From contig JAHFEM010000009.1 in NCBI GenBank assembly GCA_023248505.1, forward strand, positions 1-12,916: a stretch of DNA of 12,916 nt, written 5' to 3'. Of the stretch, positions 1 to 7,959 are shown piece by piece. The notes under the pieces are model-generated. The model searched no databases and was not told where the DNA came from. It was given only the letters and a program-made list of their open reading frames with translations. Position 1 is the first letter of the stretch. Each line of letters opens with the position of its first letter. This DNA is from Nitrospirota bacterium. GTDB lineage: Bacteria > Nitrospirota > Nitrospiria > SBBL01 > Manganitrophaceae. Made by a program: the position numbers and the translations under genes.

Positions 1-111
1 CCCTTTTAAGGAAAGGTGAATCAGAGGGCGGACGGTTTCCTCCAGGGGCGGGGGGCTGCCCGCCTTCTTTTCCGGGGCATTCGATGGAATACGAACGGCG
101 CTTTCCTTCAT
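1..111 (-). CDS. 5' fragment of an unidentified operon gene, cut by the left window edge
   Basis: An ATG at 111-109 overlaps the TGA of the amidotransferase gene (110-108) in an ATGA junction. The frame then stays open for 37 codons to base 1. A strong Shine-Dalgarno AAGGGAG lies at 125-119, seven bases before the ATG, which is the best evidence that this is a real gene. The visible residues begin MKESAVRIPSNAPEKK and continue through a Pro-rich stretch to RPLIHLSLKG. The first 27 or so residues look like a polar, disordered leader; the following hydrophobic PLIHLSL could be the first beta strand of a glycosyltransferase-like Rossmann domain, but this is only a guess. The product cannot be named from this fragment. 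Its tight coupling implies that it works in the same polysaccharide pathway. Confidence 0.75.
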   Translation of the reverse strand, partial: MKESAVRIPSNAPEKKAGSPPPLEETVRPLIHLSLKG

Positions 112-1991
112 GATTCAACTCCCTTCTTTCGAATAAAAATCCGGTGCCAATAATCGAGGACCACCAACGTCCAGATTTCCTTGTGGCGGGTGTAAGGATG
201 CGCTTCCTCCTCCGCCAGCATCTGCGCGACCTTCTCCTTTCGCATGATCTCCCCGATCAGCGAATCGCGCTCCGAGAAAAGCGCCCGCGCCGCCGGCAGC
301 ACCTCCTTGCGGAACCAGACCGCCGGAATCGGGAAGCCTTTCTTCGGACGCTTCACAATCCGCTCCGGAAGGCGATGGGCCATGGCATCGCGAAGGAGGC
401 GTTTTCCCACCCCTCCGGAAAGCTTGCGGCGAATCGGCAAAGTCGCCGCAAATTCAACCAGCTCATGATCGAGAAACGGGACCCGCAGCTCCTGCGAGTT
501 CGCCATCGTCATCTTGTCGGCCTTCAGAAGGATCTGGTCGGGAAGCCACACCTTCGTATCGAGGTAAAGCATCCGGTTCAACGGATCGAGACCGGCGGTC
601 TTCCGATAATATTCTTTGAAGAGGGCGGAAACGGATCGCCCCTCTTCGCCGGGAGGGGTCCGAAGCAGGTCGCGTTTGGCCGCTTCCGTAAAGATCCGCG
701 AGACCCCCCAGTAGCGCTCCTCCAGCGGGCGGTCGATCCACTCGGCGTATTTCCGCCAGCGGGCCGCCCGTCGCCCCGAGAGAAACCGCCCGACCCCGCC
801 CAGAAGCCACGCGGGCGTCCCCTTCTGAAGCCGGTCGATCAGGCGCATTTTATGATAAATGCCATACCCGGCCAGGATCTCATCGGCCCCCTCTCCCGAG
901 AGAACCACCGTCACCGACTTCTTCGCGTATTGCGAGATGAAGAAGAAGGGGACACAGGAGGGATCGGCCATCGGCTCGTCGAGGGCCCAGACCATCTTGG
1001 GAATGAAATTGTGGAACGCTTCCCCTCCCAAGCGGAATTCATGATGATCGGTCCCGAAGTGCTGCGAGACCTCCCGCGCGTAATCGAATTCGTTCGCCTT
1101 CGGGTCGTCGTACCCGATCGAAAAGGTTTGAATGGGATGATCCCATCCCCCCTCTTTAGCGATCTGCGTCATCTCGGCCACGATCGCGCTGGAGTCGAGC
1201 CCCCCCGAGAGGAAAACACCGAGCGGCACTTCGCTCATCAACCGCATCCGGACCGATTCTTTCAAGAGGGCCTGGAATGGCTCCAAGGGATCTTCTTTTC
1301 CGTTCTCTTCCTCTCGAAACTCGACATCCCAGTAGCTCTGAATCTTCACCTCTCCCTCTTTGAAGAGGAGAAAATGCCCCGGCATCAGCTTGGTGATCTC
1401 CTGAAAGAGGGTCATCGGACCGGGGACGTAGCGCAGCGAGAGATAGGGATCAAGCGCCTCCCAGTTCACCCCCCGGGTCACCCCCGGTATGGCCAGAAGC
1501 GCCTTCACCTCCGAGGCGAAGAGAAGCGCGCCCTCCCGCCGCGTATAGTAGAGCGGTTTTTTGCCGAGACGATCGCGGGCCAGCAGAAGTTGCCGTTTGG
1601 CGCGATCCCAGATCGCGAAAGCGAACATCCCCCGAAGCATCCGAACACAGTCCGGGCCGAACTCCTCATAGGCATGGAGGATCACCTCGGTGTCGGAGCG
1701 GGTGGCAAACCGATGTCCTCGATGAATCAACTCGGGACGAAGCTCCAGAAAGTTGTAAATCTCCCCGTTGAACACGATCCAGACCGATCCATCCTCGTTG
1801 GTCATCGGCTGCTGGCCGCCGGCGCGATCGATGATCGAGAGCCGCCGATGCCCCAGACCGATCCCCGGCTCTGTAAAAAGGCCGCCCGCATCGGGACCCC
1901 GATGATAGATCAGATCGGTCATCTGTTGAAGCAGCTCCCGATCGACCTCTTGTCTCGGATCTCTTTCAACCCATCCTGCAATGCCGCACAT
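108..1991 (-). CDS. asnB: Asparagine-synthase-type glutamine amidotransferase (exosortase-system amidotransferase 1-like)
   Basis: This 627-residue enzyme is predicted to hydrolyse glutamine at an N-terminal Ntn domain and pass ammonia to an ATP-activated carboxylate in a C-terminal synthase domain. Visible motifs are MCGIAG with nucleophile Cys2, YHRGPD (29-34), GHRRLSIID (47-55), FNGEIYN (74-80), RSDTE (98-102), the pyrophosphate loop SGGLDSS (262-268) and SGEGADE (365-371). All expected catalytic parts are present, so it looks active. The start is the ATG at 1991: Cys must follow Met for the Ntn nucleophile, and GAGGTGG (2001-1995) precedes it. A TTG four codons further upstream lies in that Shine-Dalgarno sequence and is rejected. 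Length and motifs resemble the amidotransferase seen in exosortase-A polysaccharide loci rather than the shorter housekeeping AsnB. Inference: it may amidate a uronic acid or related carboxyl in the polymer. It follows the heparinase-like gene by 8 bases. Confidence 0.93.
   Translation of the reverse strand: MCGIAGWVERDPRQEVDRELLQQMTDLIYHRGPDAGGLFTEPGIGLGHRRLSIIDRAGGQQPMTNEDGSVWIVFNGEIYNFLELRPELIHRGHRFATRSDTEVILHAYEEFGPDCVRMLRGMFAFAIWDRAKRQLLLARDRLGKKPLYYTRREGALLFASEVKALLAIPGVTRGVNWEALDPYLSLRYVPGPMTLFQEITKLMPGHFLLFKEGEVKIQSYWDVEFREEENGKEDPLEPFQALLKESVRMRLMSEVPLGVFLSGGLDSSAIVAEMTQIAKEGGWDHPIQTFSIGYDDPKANEFDYAREVSQHFGTDHHEFRLGGEAFHNFIPKMVWALDEPMADPSCVPFFFISQYAKKSVTVVLSGEGADEILAGYGIYHKMRLIDRLQKGTPAWLLGGVGRFLSGRRAARWRKYAEWIDRPLEERYWGVSRIFTEAAKRDLLRTPPGEEGRSVSALFKEYYRKTAGLDPLNRMLYLDTKVWLPDQILLKADKMTMANSQELRVPFLDHELVEFAATLPIRRKLSGGVGKRLLRDAMAHRLPERIVKRPKKGFPIPAVWFRKEVLPAARALFSERDSLIGEIMRKEKVAQMLAEEEAHPYTRHKEIWTLVVLDYWHRIFIRKKGVES
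119..125 (-). promoter_or_regulatory. Ribosome binding site of the left-edge gene
   Basis: AAGGGAG reads on the minus strand inside the last codons of the amidotransferase gene, with a seven-base spacer to the ATG at 111. It decides that a new gene starts there. Confidence 0.7.
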
Positions 1992-1994
1992 GAT

Positions 1995-2001
1995 CCACCT
2001 C
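1995..2001 (-). promoter_or_regulatory. Ribosome binding site fixing the amidotransferase start
   Basis: GAGGTGG is followed by ATC and the ATG at 1991. It overlaps the TGA of the upstream heparinase-like gene (2002-2000), so translation of the two genes is probably coupled. Confidence 0.7.
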
Positions 2002-4147
2002 AAAAATGTAAAATCAATCTCTCTTTATCGCGCGTAAAGTAGGTCTTCTCTCCATTCACGTGAACTTCCTCGACGCCGTCGGCATAGAACGAGACCGGCC
2101 CCGAGAGCGCGCCCCGAACGCGCAAGACCTCTCCACGGTAGGACATTTCCAGGAAGGGGATCGGCTGCGGACTCTCAAAAAGGAGCTTCCCTTCCCAGAA
2201 GCAAGAGCGGCCGGAGAGGACAAAGAGACGCGCAATCTCACCCAGATAGTCCCTCCGGAGGAAGAGCCGCTCCCCCTCGAAGCGGACGTGGGAGAGGGAA
2301 ATCCGTCTTCCGGCGGGAGCGAAGAGGAACGTATCGGTATAGGTCGCCGTGAAGATCTCAAAGGCGCTCCCTCCTTCGATGGAAGGGAAGAAGAGCGATT
2401 TAAAATCGTGCCGGTTCGGCGAGAGCGATCGGTCCGGATAAAGAACCGTGGTCAGCGAGATCGGGAGGATCCCCTCGCTGCGAACCGCCATCTGCTTCTC
2501 CGAGGGCTTCACCCCCGCGTCGATCCCCTTCAGATGCGTCCCTAATGCCGCGAGCCAAAGGCGTCCATCGGAAGTGGCGATATGGAACCCCTCGGCCAGA
2601 TTTCCCTCGATCTTTGCCCGCGGCGCGAACGGAAGGACCCAGTCGACATTCACGATCCCCTCTCCGGAGAACAGGTCGTCGATGATCCAGTAGTCCGGTT
2701 TGATGAAAAAGGCCGACCGTCTCTGCTTGCAAGCCGGGGAAGACCGGTCGATCGGCTGCTCTCCCTCGACATAGTCGATCTCTTCCCCCAAAAATGTGCG
2801 GGTCCACGGCGAATGCGACGCTCCATTTTTGGCAAGCGGCGTCCAAAACGCCCGGCCCGGGCGAAGCGATCCTTTCGCCTCCTCCCGCGTGATCACCATT
2901 TTCGGATCGCCGAGAAAGAGACCACTCGGCGCCGCCATCGACAAGGTCAGGCGGCCCTCTTCCTCCGGAGGGTCCGCGGGAGGCGAGGAGCGAAGGACCA
3001 GAATCTTTTCATCGGAAGTCCGGCTTCTCAAGAGCGCATAGCCTCCCTCCTCGAAGAGCAGAGAGCCTCCGCGGGGTGAAGCCGGCGCTTCCTGGTGTGC
3101 CCGGTATCCGGCCGGGCCGGTCAAAAAAAAGGCCTCTTCCGAAAAGCAGCCGCCCGACCCCCTCCAATCACTCCGGTTGAAGACAACCGCGCCCACGCCG
3201 AGGACTTTCTCAACGGCGCGGCACTCGACCGCGCTGAAGGAGAAGAGCGAGCGCGAACGGCCCGGCTTCAAAAGAGGGATCTGAGACTGCAGGCTGAGGA
3301 ACGCCAGCATCCGCTCCACCCGCTGTTCCATTCGATCGGAAAACGGCTCGTGACCCCGGCCGACCAAGATCGCCTGGAGGTAAAGCTGAAGCAGGTCGAT
3401 CTGATCCGAGAGGATTTGGCTCCGAGAGATGCCGTCTTTTCCGACCCTTCGGGAGAGTTCCCGCTCCAGCATCGACCTTCCTCGGTTTCTCCAAGCCTGC
3501 GCTTCGGGAGACTCCGTGAAGAGGGTTCCCATCATGAAAAGGAAGAGGCCCCTCTCGGGCGCATCCTTTTTTTTCGCCTCCCGGCCGGCCTGCGCCAGAA
3601 GTCCTTGCCAGAGCCGCAAACATTCCTCCGATGCGGCGGCGATTCCCGCCGTGAAGAGAAGGAGCCAGATCCCCTTCCAGAGAGGAAAGCGCATCTGCTG
3701 TGAACTCCCCAACGAGCGGATCGACGAGAAGAGCGGACTCGCCTCGGCAAAGAGAAGATGCCGATACGGCTCGTGTCCGGTATACCAATACCCCCTGGCC
3801 AAGAGGAGAAGACGCTGGTCGGGCGATCCAAACGGCCATGCCGTCGGCCCCGAATGCCCGTTGCCGGAAAATCGTTCCCCCTGCCGCGAAGGCCACCACC
3901 TTCCCCATGGAACTCTTCCCGGCCGCGCTTCTTTCGGCCCCCCCTCTTGTGAGAGGATCTGATCCGCCGCCCGGCGCGCCTCCTCCGGCCAGGCAGGGAA
4001 GCGGGCCTGAATCCAAGGGTGCGCCTCTTCCCTTCTCAGGCTTCCGGGGAAGAAACGGGACAAAAAAACCGATTCGATATAGGGGCCCGCCTCCTGCTCC
4101 GAGCAGGGAAGCGATGCCGTCTCTTTTCCGCTCCATCTCTTCATCAT
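2000..4147 (-). CDS. Divergent heparinase II/III-like (alginate-lyase-family) protein, probably lacking catalytic residues
   Basis: This 715-residue protein has the layout of polysaccharide-lyase heparinase II/III proteins of exopolysaccharide loci: a helical N-terminal part (about 100-290) and a beta-rich C-terminal part (about 315-715). Recognisable C-terminal landmarks are LLFEEGGYALLRS (363-375), GLFLGDP (409-415), FIKPDYWIIDDLF (481-493) and VDWVLPF (501-507). The family normally carries an Asn-His pair and an ERSPxYH-like motif in the helical part, an HGHAD motif at the start of the beta part, and an HNT motif soon after. Here the matching places read DGISRSQILSDQ (238-249), EEGRLTLSMA (396-405) and NGASHS (441-446), so these residues seem absent. 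It may be a non-catalytic binding or scaffold protein, or a very diverged enzyme. I see no signal peptide, unlike typical periplasmic lyases. Two ATGs (4147 and 4144) are possible starts; the first makes the ATGA overlap with the upstream glycosyltransferase. Confidence 0.75.
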   Translation of the reverse strand: MMKRWSGKETASLPCSEQEAGPYIESVFLSRFFPGSLRREEAHPWIQARFPAWPEEARRAADQILSQEGGPKEARPGRVPWGRWWPSRQGERFSGNGHSGPTAWPFGSPDQRLLLLARGYWYTGHEPYRHLLFAEASPLFSSIRSLGSSQQMRFPLWKGIWLLLFTAGIAAASEECLRLWQGLLAQAGREAKKKDAPERGLFLFMMGTLFTESPEAQAWRNRGRSMLERELSRRVGKDGISRSQILSDQIDLLQLYLQAILVGRGHEPFSDRMEQRVERMLAFLSLQSQIPLLKPGRSRSLFSFSAVECRAVEKVLGVGAVVFNRSDWRGSGGCFSEEAFFLTGPAGYRAHQEAPASPRGGSLLFEEGGYALLRSRTSDEKILVLRSSPPADPPEEEGRLTLSMAAPSGLFLGDPKMVITREEAKGSLRPGRAFWTPLAKNGASHSPWTRTFLGEEIDYVEGEQPIDRSSPACKQRRSAFFIKPDYWIIDDLFSGEGIVNVDWVLPFAPRAKIEGNLAEGFHIATSDGRLWLAALGTHLKGIDAGVKPSEKQMAVRSEGILPISLTTVLYPDRSLSPNRHDFKSLFFPSIEGGSAFEIFTATYTDTFLFAPAGRRISLSHVRFEGERLFLRRDYLGEIARLFVLSGRSCFWEGKLLFESPQPIPFLEMSYRGEVLRVRGALSGPVSFYADGVEEVHVNGEKTYFTRDKERLILHF

Positions 4148-5190
4148 CCCTCCTTCTCCGAGCGCTCGTACACGCCCCGAAGGAGCGTTAGGTTTTCAGG
4201 GCCTTCCTCCGCGCGGACCGGAGGCCGCCCCGCTTGAAGCGCCTGATCGAGTTGATCGATCAGATCGGCGACGTCTCCCGATTTGAAAAGCCGCGTCCCC
4301 GGCGGCCGATACCCGACATCGCTCGCCACGGTCGGCACTCCGAGCGCCAACGCCTCCCGCACCGAAATCGCATCCCCGTCGAAGAGGGTCGGCCGGACGA
4401 AGAGATCCGACTGCGCCATGACGGAGAGACAGAGATCGTGGGGAACGTTTCCGAGCAGGAAGAGAAACCCCTCTCCTCCCGCGCGCCGGATCCGAGAGCG
4501 AATCGCCTCTTCTTCCCCGCCGGACCCCATAATCAAGCAACCCAAGCGGGGATATTTCCGTCGAAGCGCAACGCAGGCCGCCACCAGCAGGTCCGTTCCA
4601 TACTCCTTTTCCAGATAGACCGCCGAGCCGATGAGAGGGGAGAATTCTCTCCGGTAGTCGCCGACCCATTCCGGCAGAACGCGGGCGCGGGGACCCAGGG
4701 CAAAAGCCGGAAGGACGAAGATGCCCGACGGCGCGACCTTCATATCGAGAAGCGCCCGCTCGATCTTTGGGTTGACGGCAATGACCGTTCCGAGCGGCCG
4801 GAGCGCGGCGCGGATCACCCTCCTGCGCCCGCGTCCCCCTCCGGCGGCATAATCGGGCATCAGACCGGAATGAAGGGTGGCGATGTTCCGGCGGCCGAAG
4901 AAAAAACCGACCCAGGCGGCGACCCCGATCGCCAACCAGCTCTTGAAATTGTGGCCGTTCGTATGGATGTGACTGACATACCCTCTCCAAGAGAAGCGGA
5001 TGAGGTTCCAAAGAAAGCCGAAGGGGCCGCTCACCCGAATCGCCCCCGGCTTGGGAGCGGTCCCGGGCGCGATGTCGAGGACGGCGCATTCAGCGCCGTG
5101 CCGCTGGAGGAACTCGGCCAATTGCTGCACATGCACCGAGATCCCGCCGTACGGCGGAGGATAATCGCCGATCAACAAGACTTTCATCAT
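4144..5190 (-). CDS. GT4 family glycosyltransferase, second in order
   Basis: This 348-residue GT-B-fold transferase is predicted to add a sugar to the lipid-linked repeat unit on the cytoplasmic side of the inner membrane. The N-terminus MMKVLLIGDYPPPYGGISVHV is a typical donor/acceptor-domain opening with the Gly-Gly loop at 15-16. The hydrophobic AIGVAAWVGFFFG (87-99) may be a membrane-touching face. The C-terminal nucleotide-sugar domain has GSAVYLEKEYGTD (188-200), LIMGSGG (219-225) and LFVRPTLFDGDAISVREAL (263-281). The usual retaining EX7E pair is present as Asp271 and Glu279, a DX7E variant. The donor sugar cannot be read from the sequence. The first ATG (5190) overlaps the upstream stop as ATGATGA and has GAAGG seven bases before it, so it is preferred over the second ATG at 5187. 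Confidence 0.88.
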   Translation of the reverse strand: MMKVLLIGDYPPPYGGISVHVQQLAEFLQRHGAECAVLDIAPGTAPKPGAIRVSGPFGFLWNLIRFSWRGYVSHIHTNGHNFKSWLAIGVAAWVGFFFGRRNIATLHSGLMPDYAAGGGRGRRRVIRAALRPLGTVIAVNPKIERALLDMKVAPSGIFVLPAFALGPRARVLPEWVGDYRREFSPLIGSAVYLEKEYGTDLLVAACVALRRKYPRLGCLIMGSGGEEEAIRSRIRRAGGEGFLFLLGNVPHDLCLSVMAQSDLFVRPTLFDGDAISVREALALGVPTVASDVGYRPPGTRLFKSGDVADLIDQLDQALQAGRPPVRAEEGPENLTLLRGVYERSEKEG

Positions 5191-6377
5191 GGCGAGACCT
5201 TCACGCGCGAAAGATCGGTTTCCACCTTTGGACCCGGCGACCGCCGCCCCCCGATTCCCCGCGCTTCAAGGAGCCGTTCGTAAAAACGCTCGGTCTCCGC
5301 CACCATCCGCTGCAACGAGAAGGTCGTCTCGATCCGCCGCTTCCCCGCCCGCCCCATCCGTTGCGCGAGCGCCCGATCGCCGAGGAGGCGAAGAATCCGA
5401 TCGGCCAGGGCCTCCGGATCGCTCGGCGGCACCAAGAAACCGGTCTCCCCCTCTACAATCGCTTCGCGATTGCCGCCGACGTCGGTCGCCACCATCGGAA
5501 GCGCGGCCGCCATCGATTCGAGGATGGCGTTCGAGAAACCCTCCGCCAGCGACGGGAGAACCGAGATCTCCATCTGAGGCAAGAGTTGAGGAACATCCTG
5601 GCGGGGGCCGAGAAACAAGACCTGCTTTTCGATCGAGAGGGCCCGCGCCCTTGCTTCGAGGATCGCCCGGCGGGCCGCGCCCGTTCCGACCAAGACGAAC
5701 TTCGCCCTCGGATAAAAGGCGGCGACCCGAACCGCCGCCTCCAAGAGAATCTCGTGCCCCTTCACCGGCCACAAGTTCGCCACCACGACAATCGGTCGGT
5801 CCCCCGGTTCGAGCGGGAGTCGCCCCTCCTCCTTCGGCGGGATGAGGAAGGCATCGAGATCGACGCCGTTGTAGATCAACTCGATCCTTTGGGGATCGAT
5901 CTTCTCGGCTTCGATCAGCATCGTCCGGACCCCCTCCGAATTGGCCATCACCCGGGTAATCCCGAACGACAGTCCTTTGAGCGCCCGGCGATGCCACCGC
6001 TTCATCGTGTGTCCCAGATCGAGCCGGTTCGTCACCACCACCGGAACCTGCGCGATCAGGGCGGCGGGCACGCCGACCAAATGGGAGTAGAGGTCTTGCG
6101 TCTGAACGATCTTCACCCCTTCTCGGCGCATGAATCGGGCCAGACGGAGAATCTCTCTGAGCGAGCGGGGATAGAATAATTTTCCTCGGACGGGGAACTC
6201 CATCACCGGGATGCCAGCCTGCTCCAGGACCGGAAGGAGCTGCCCCTGTTTGCGGAGGCAACCGACCAGCGGCCGGAATTTTTCCCGATCGATCCGGCGG
6301 AGCAGGTCGACCATTTGCATTTCGCCGCCGCCGATGAAGAGGCAATCGATGAGGTGAAGGATCGTCGGTTTCGTCAT
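5187..6377 (-). CDS. GT4 family glycosyltransferase, first in order
   Basis: This 396-residue GT-B transferase is predicted to act on the undecaprenyl-linked oligosaccharide in the cytoplasm. The N-terminal domain opens with PTILHLIDCLFIGGGEMQMV, where GGGE (16-19) is the usual glycine loop of the group. Further landmarks are NSEGVR (146-151), IYNGVDLDAF (168-177), VANLWPVKGHE (199-209), the catalytic pair Glu279 and Glu287 in EGFSNAILE, and the donor-binding run DVGGNREAIVEGETGFLVPP (299-318). It has the full classical EX7E motif, unlike its downstream neighbour. The start at 6377 is chosen because GAGGA (6386-6382) stands four bases before it and the residues fit the family from there; the frame is open further upstream, but that part overlaps the flippase gene and looks unlike protein of this family. 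The gap to the flippase stop is 10 bases. Confidence 0.92.
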   Translation of the reverse strand: MTKPTILHLIDCLFIGGGEMQMVDLLRRIDREKFRPLVGCLRKQGQLLPVLEQAGIPVMEFPVRGKLFYPRSLREILRLARFMRREGVKIVQTQDLYSHLVGVPAALIAQVPVVVTNRLDLGHTMKRWHRRALKGLSFGITRVMANSEGVRTMLIEAEKIDPQRIELIYNGVDLDAFLIPPKEEGRLPLEPGDRPIVVVANLWPVKGHEILLEAAVRVAAFYPRAKFVLVGTGAARRAILEARARALSIEKQVLFLGPRQDVPQLLPQMEISVLPSLAEGFSNAILESMAAALPMVATDVGGNREAIVEGETGFLVPPSDPEALADRILRLLGDRALAQRMGRAGKRRIETTFSLQRMVAETERFYERLLEARGIGGRRSPGPKVETDLSRVKVSP

Positions 6378-6381
6378 ACAT

Positions 6382-6386
6382 TCCTC
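6382..6386 (-). promoter_or_regulatory. Ribosome binding site fixing the first glycosyltransferase start
   Basis: GAGGA sits in the 10-base gap after the flippase stop codon, four bases before the ATG at 6377. It rules out longer starts in the same frame that would overlap the flippase gene. Confidence 0.6.
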
Positions 6387-6387
6387 A

Positions 6388-7959
6388 TTAAGATTTGGAC
6401 GTCGCCGGAAGCAGCTCCCCGACCCGCCGGACCATTCGGGCGATCTCCCGCTTCTCATCAAAGGTGATGAGGTGCGAGGTCAGCAGAAAGATCAGATAAA
6501 AAAGGGTATACATCGCCGCCGAAATCAGTAAAACCATCGCGGGAGAGGCGATCTCGAAGCTTTTGACAAAAAGAACCGGAATGCCGCAGAGCAGAGAGAA
6601 GATGGCGATGCTGAAGAGATCGCGCCAGGGGAGGAGGTCCTTCACTGAGAGCGGGATCAGGCTCGAGATCCTGCAGAGCATGATCATCTTCGCGATCACC
6701 AGCACCACGGTCAGCGTGAGCACGCCGCCGGAGAGCCCGAACCAGGCCAGCAAGGGAAAGATCAATACCAGGGTCAGCGCAAGCTTGAGGAACGTGATCT
6801 TTAAAATAAAATGGGTCTCCGCGTAGGCGCGCAGGACCGCTTCGGTCAAGAAAATCGCCGTCAGAAAAGAGAACAGGGCAATCCGAAAGAGCGGAATGCT
6901 GGGGAGATAGATCGGGGTGAAGAGAAGAACGATCAGCTCGCGCGCCGCCAGCTGCAGAAAGACAAAAATGGGGAAGAAGACCATTGCCAACTTCTTCGTG
7001 ATGTCGAACCAGAGCGAGAGGATCTCCTCCCGGGTCGCCCGCTGCCGGAGGGCCGCCATCCGGACGATCATCAGTTGCGACATCGGAGTATAGATCAGCT
7101 CGACAATCGGAAGCTGAAACATCCCGACCGAATAAACCGCGAAAACCGAGGCGCTGTAAGAGTAAGAGACGACATACTGATGGAATTTGTCCTGCGTCAC
7201 CTGGAGGATCACCGCCAGGCCGAAGGGGATCGAGTAGGCCATCTGTTGCCGAAAAGCCGGCCACTGGAAATCCCGCCAGGAGAGCGCGTAACTGCGAAAC
7301 ACATAGACCCAAACAAAGCAGAACCGGATAAAGGCAAAGAGGTTCATTCCCCACATCAGGTCCGAGAGGCGGCCGGTCAGCAAGAGCGGAATCAGCATGC
7401 TGGCCGTTTTGGACGCTTCGGATAAAAAGCCGAGCGCCGCCGCCTGACCGATCTTTTGCGAAGAGATCAAAAGGGCCTCAAAATAAGAGGAAGAGAGCAT
7501 GAGAAAGATGAAGAGGCCCATCTGAAAGAGATAGGGAGCCAAGCTCGGATTGTTTAAAGAGAGGGCAATCGTCTTTCCGAAAAGGGCCAGCAAGAGAAGC
7601 GCGACCAAGCCCGATGTCTGTAGAAAGAGAAACGCCTGGACCAGGTAGGTCCGCATCCGCTCGGGCTCCTTCGGAACAAAATAATAGAGGCTCTGGATAA
7701 TTCCAAACGGAAGGACCATGAAGAGGCTCGAATAAACCAGGAAGACCTGCTTAAATGTTCCGTACTCCGCCGGAGCCAAATAGCGGGCCAGGACGATCGG
7801 AATCAGGAAGGTAAAGGAAGAAGCCAAGCCGCGTCCGAAAATCAACGTCAGCGCCTGCTTGTTGATCGAAGCCGGCTTGAAGCCCCCTTCGGCGGGGGTT
7901 CGCCCCCCGGGCGCTTCGTTCGCCGCCTTCTGCATCTTTTTCCGCCAGGGGGGCCTCAT
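6388..7959 (-). CDS. wzx: Wzx-type oligosaccharide flippase (MOP superfamily)
   Basis: This 523-residue inner-membrane protein is expected to flip the lipid-linked repeat unit from the cytoplasmic to the periplasmic face. A basic, Pro/Gly-rich cytoplasmic tail of about 34 residues is followed by many hydrophobic helices spread to near the C-terminus, consistent with the 12 to 14 of the family. The start of the core, FGRGLASSFTFLIPIVLARY (41-60) followed by LAPAEYGTF, is the signature opening of polysaccharide-biosynthesis flippases. Charged residues are scarce within the helices apart from loops such as PKEPERMRT and RQRATREE. The ATG at 7959 overlaps the stop of the upstream polymerase gene as ATGA and has AAGGGAG seven bases before it (7973-7967). 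The substrate cannot be told from sequence. Its position between polymerase and transferases is standard for a Wzx/Wzy locus. Confidence 0.9.
   Translation of the reverse strand: MRPPWRKKMQKAANEAPGGRTPAEGGFKPASINKQALTLIFGRGLASSFTFLIPIVLARYLAPAEYGTFKQVFLVYSSLFMVLPFGIIQSLYYFVPKEPERMRTYLVQAFLFLQTSGLVALLLLALFGKTIALSLNNPSLAPYLFQMGLFIFLMLSSSYFEALLISSQKIGQAAALGFLSEASKTASMLIPLLLTGRLSDLMWGMNLFAFIRFCFVWVYVFRSYALSWRDFQWPAFRQQMAYSIPFGLAVILQVTQDKFHQYVVSYSYSASVFAVYSVGMFQLPIVELIYTPMSQLMIVRMAALRQRATREEILSLWFDITKKLAMVFFPIFVFLQLAARELIVLLFTPIYLPSIPLFRIALFSFLTAIFLTEAVLRAYAETHFILKITFLKLALTLVLIFPLLAWFGLSGGVLTLTVVLVIAKMIMLCRISSLIPLSVKDLLPWRDLFSIAIFSLLCGIPVLFVKSFEIASPAMVLLISAAMYTLFYLIFLLTSHLITFDEKREIARMVRRVGELLPATSKS

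Noticed and set aside
144..2042. A 632-codon open frame on the plus strand lying antisense to the whole amidotransferase gene.
   Set aside because: It is rich in Arg, Pro and His with no domain-like pattern, and the opposite strand encodes an enzyme with all expected motifs. Long antisense frames are common in GC-rich genes because of third-position bias.
5361..6179. A 272-codon plus-strand open frame antisense to the first glycosyltransferase.
   Set aside because: Composition is Arg/His/Glu-rich without recognisable motifs, and the minus strand carries a clear GT4 enzyme.
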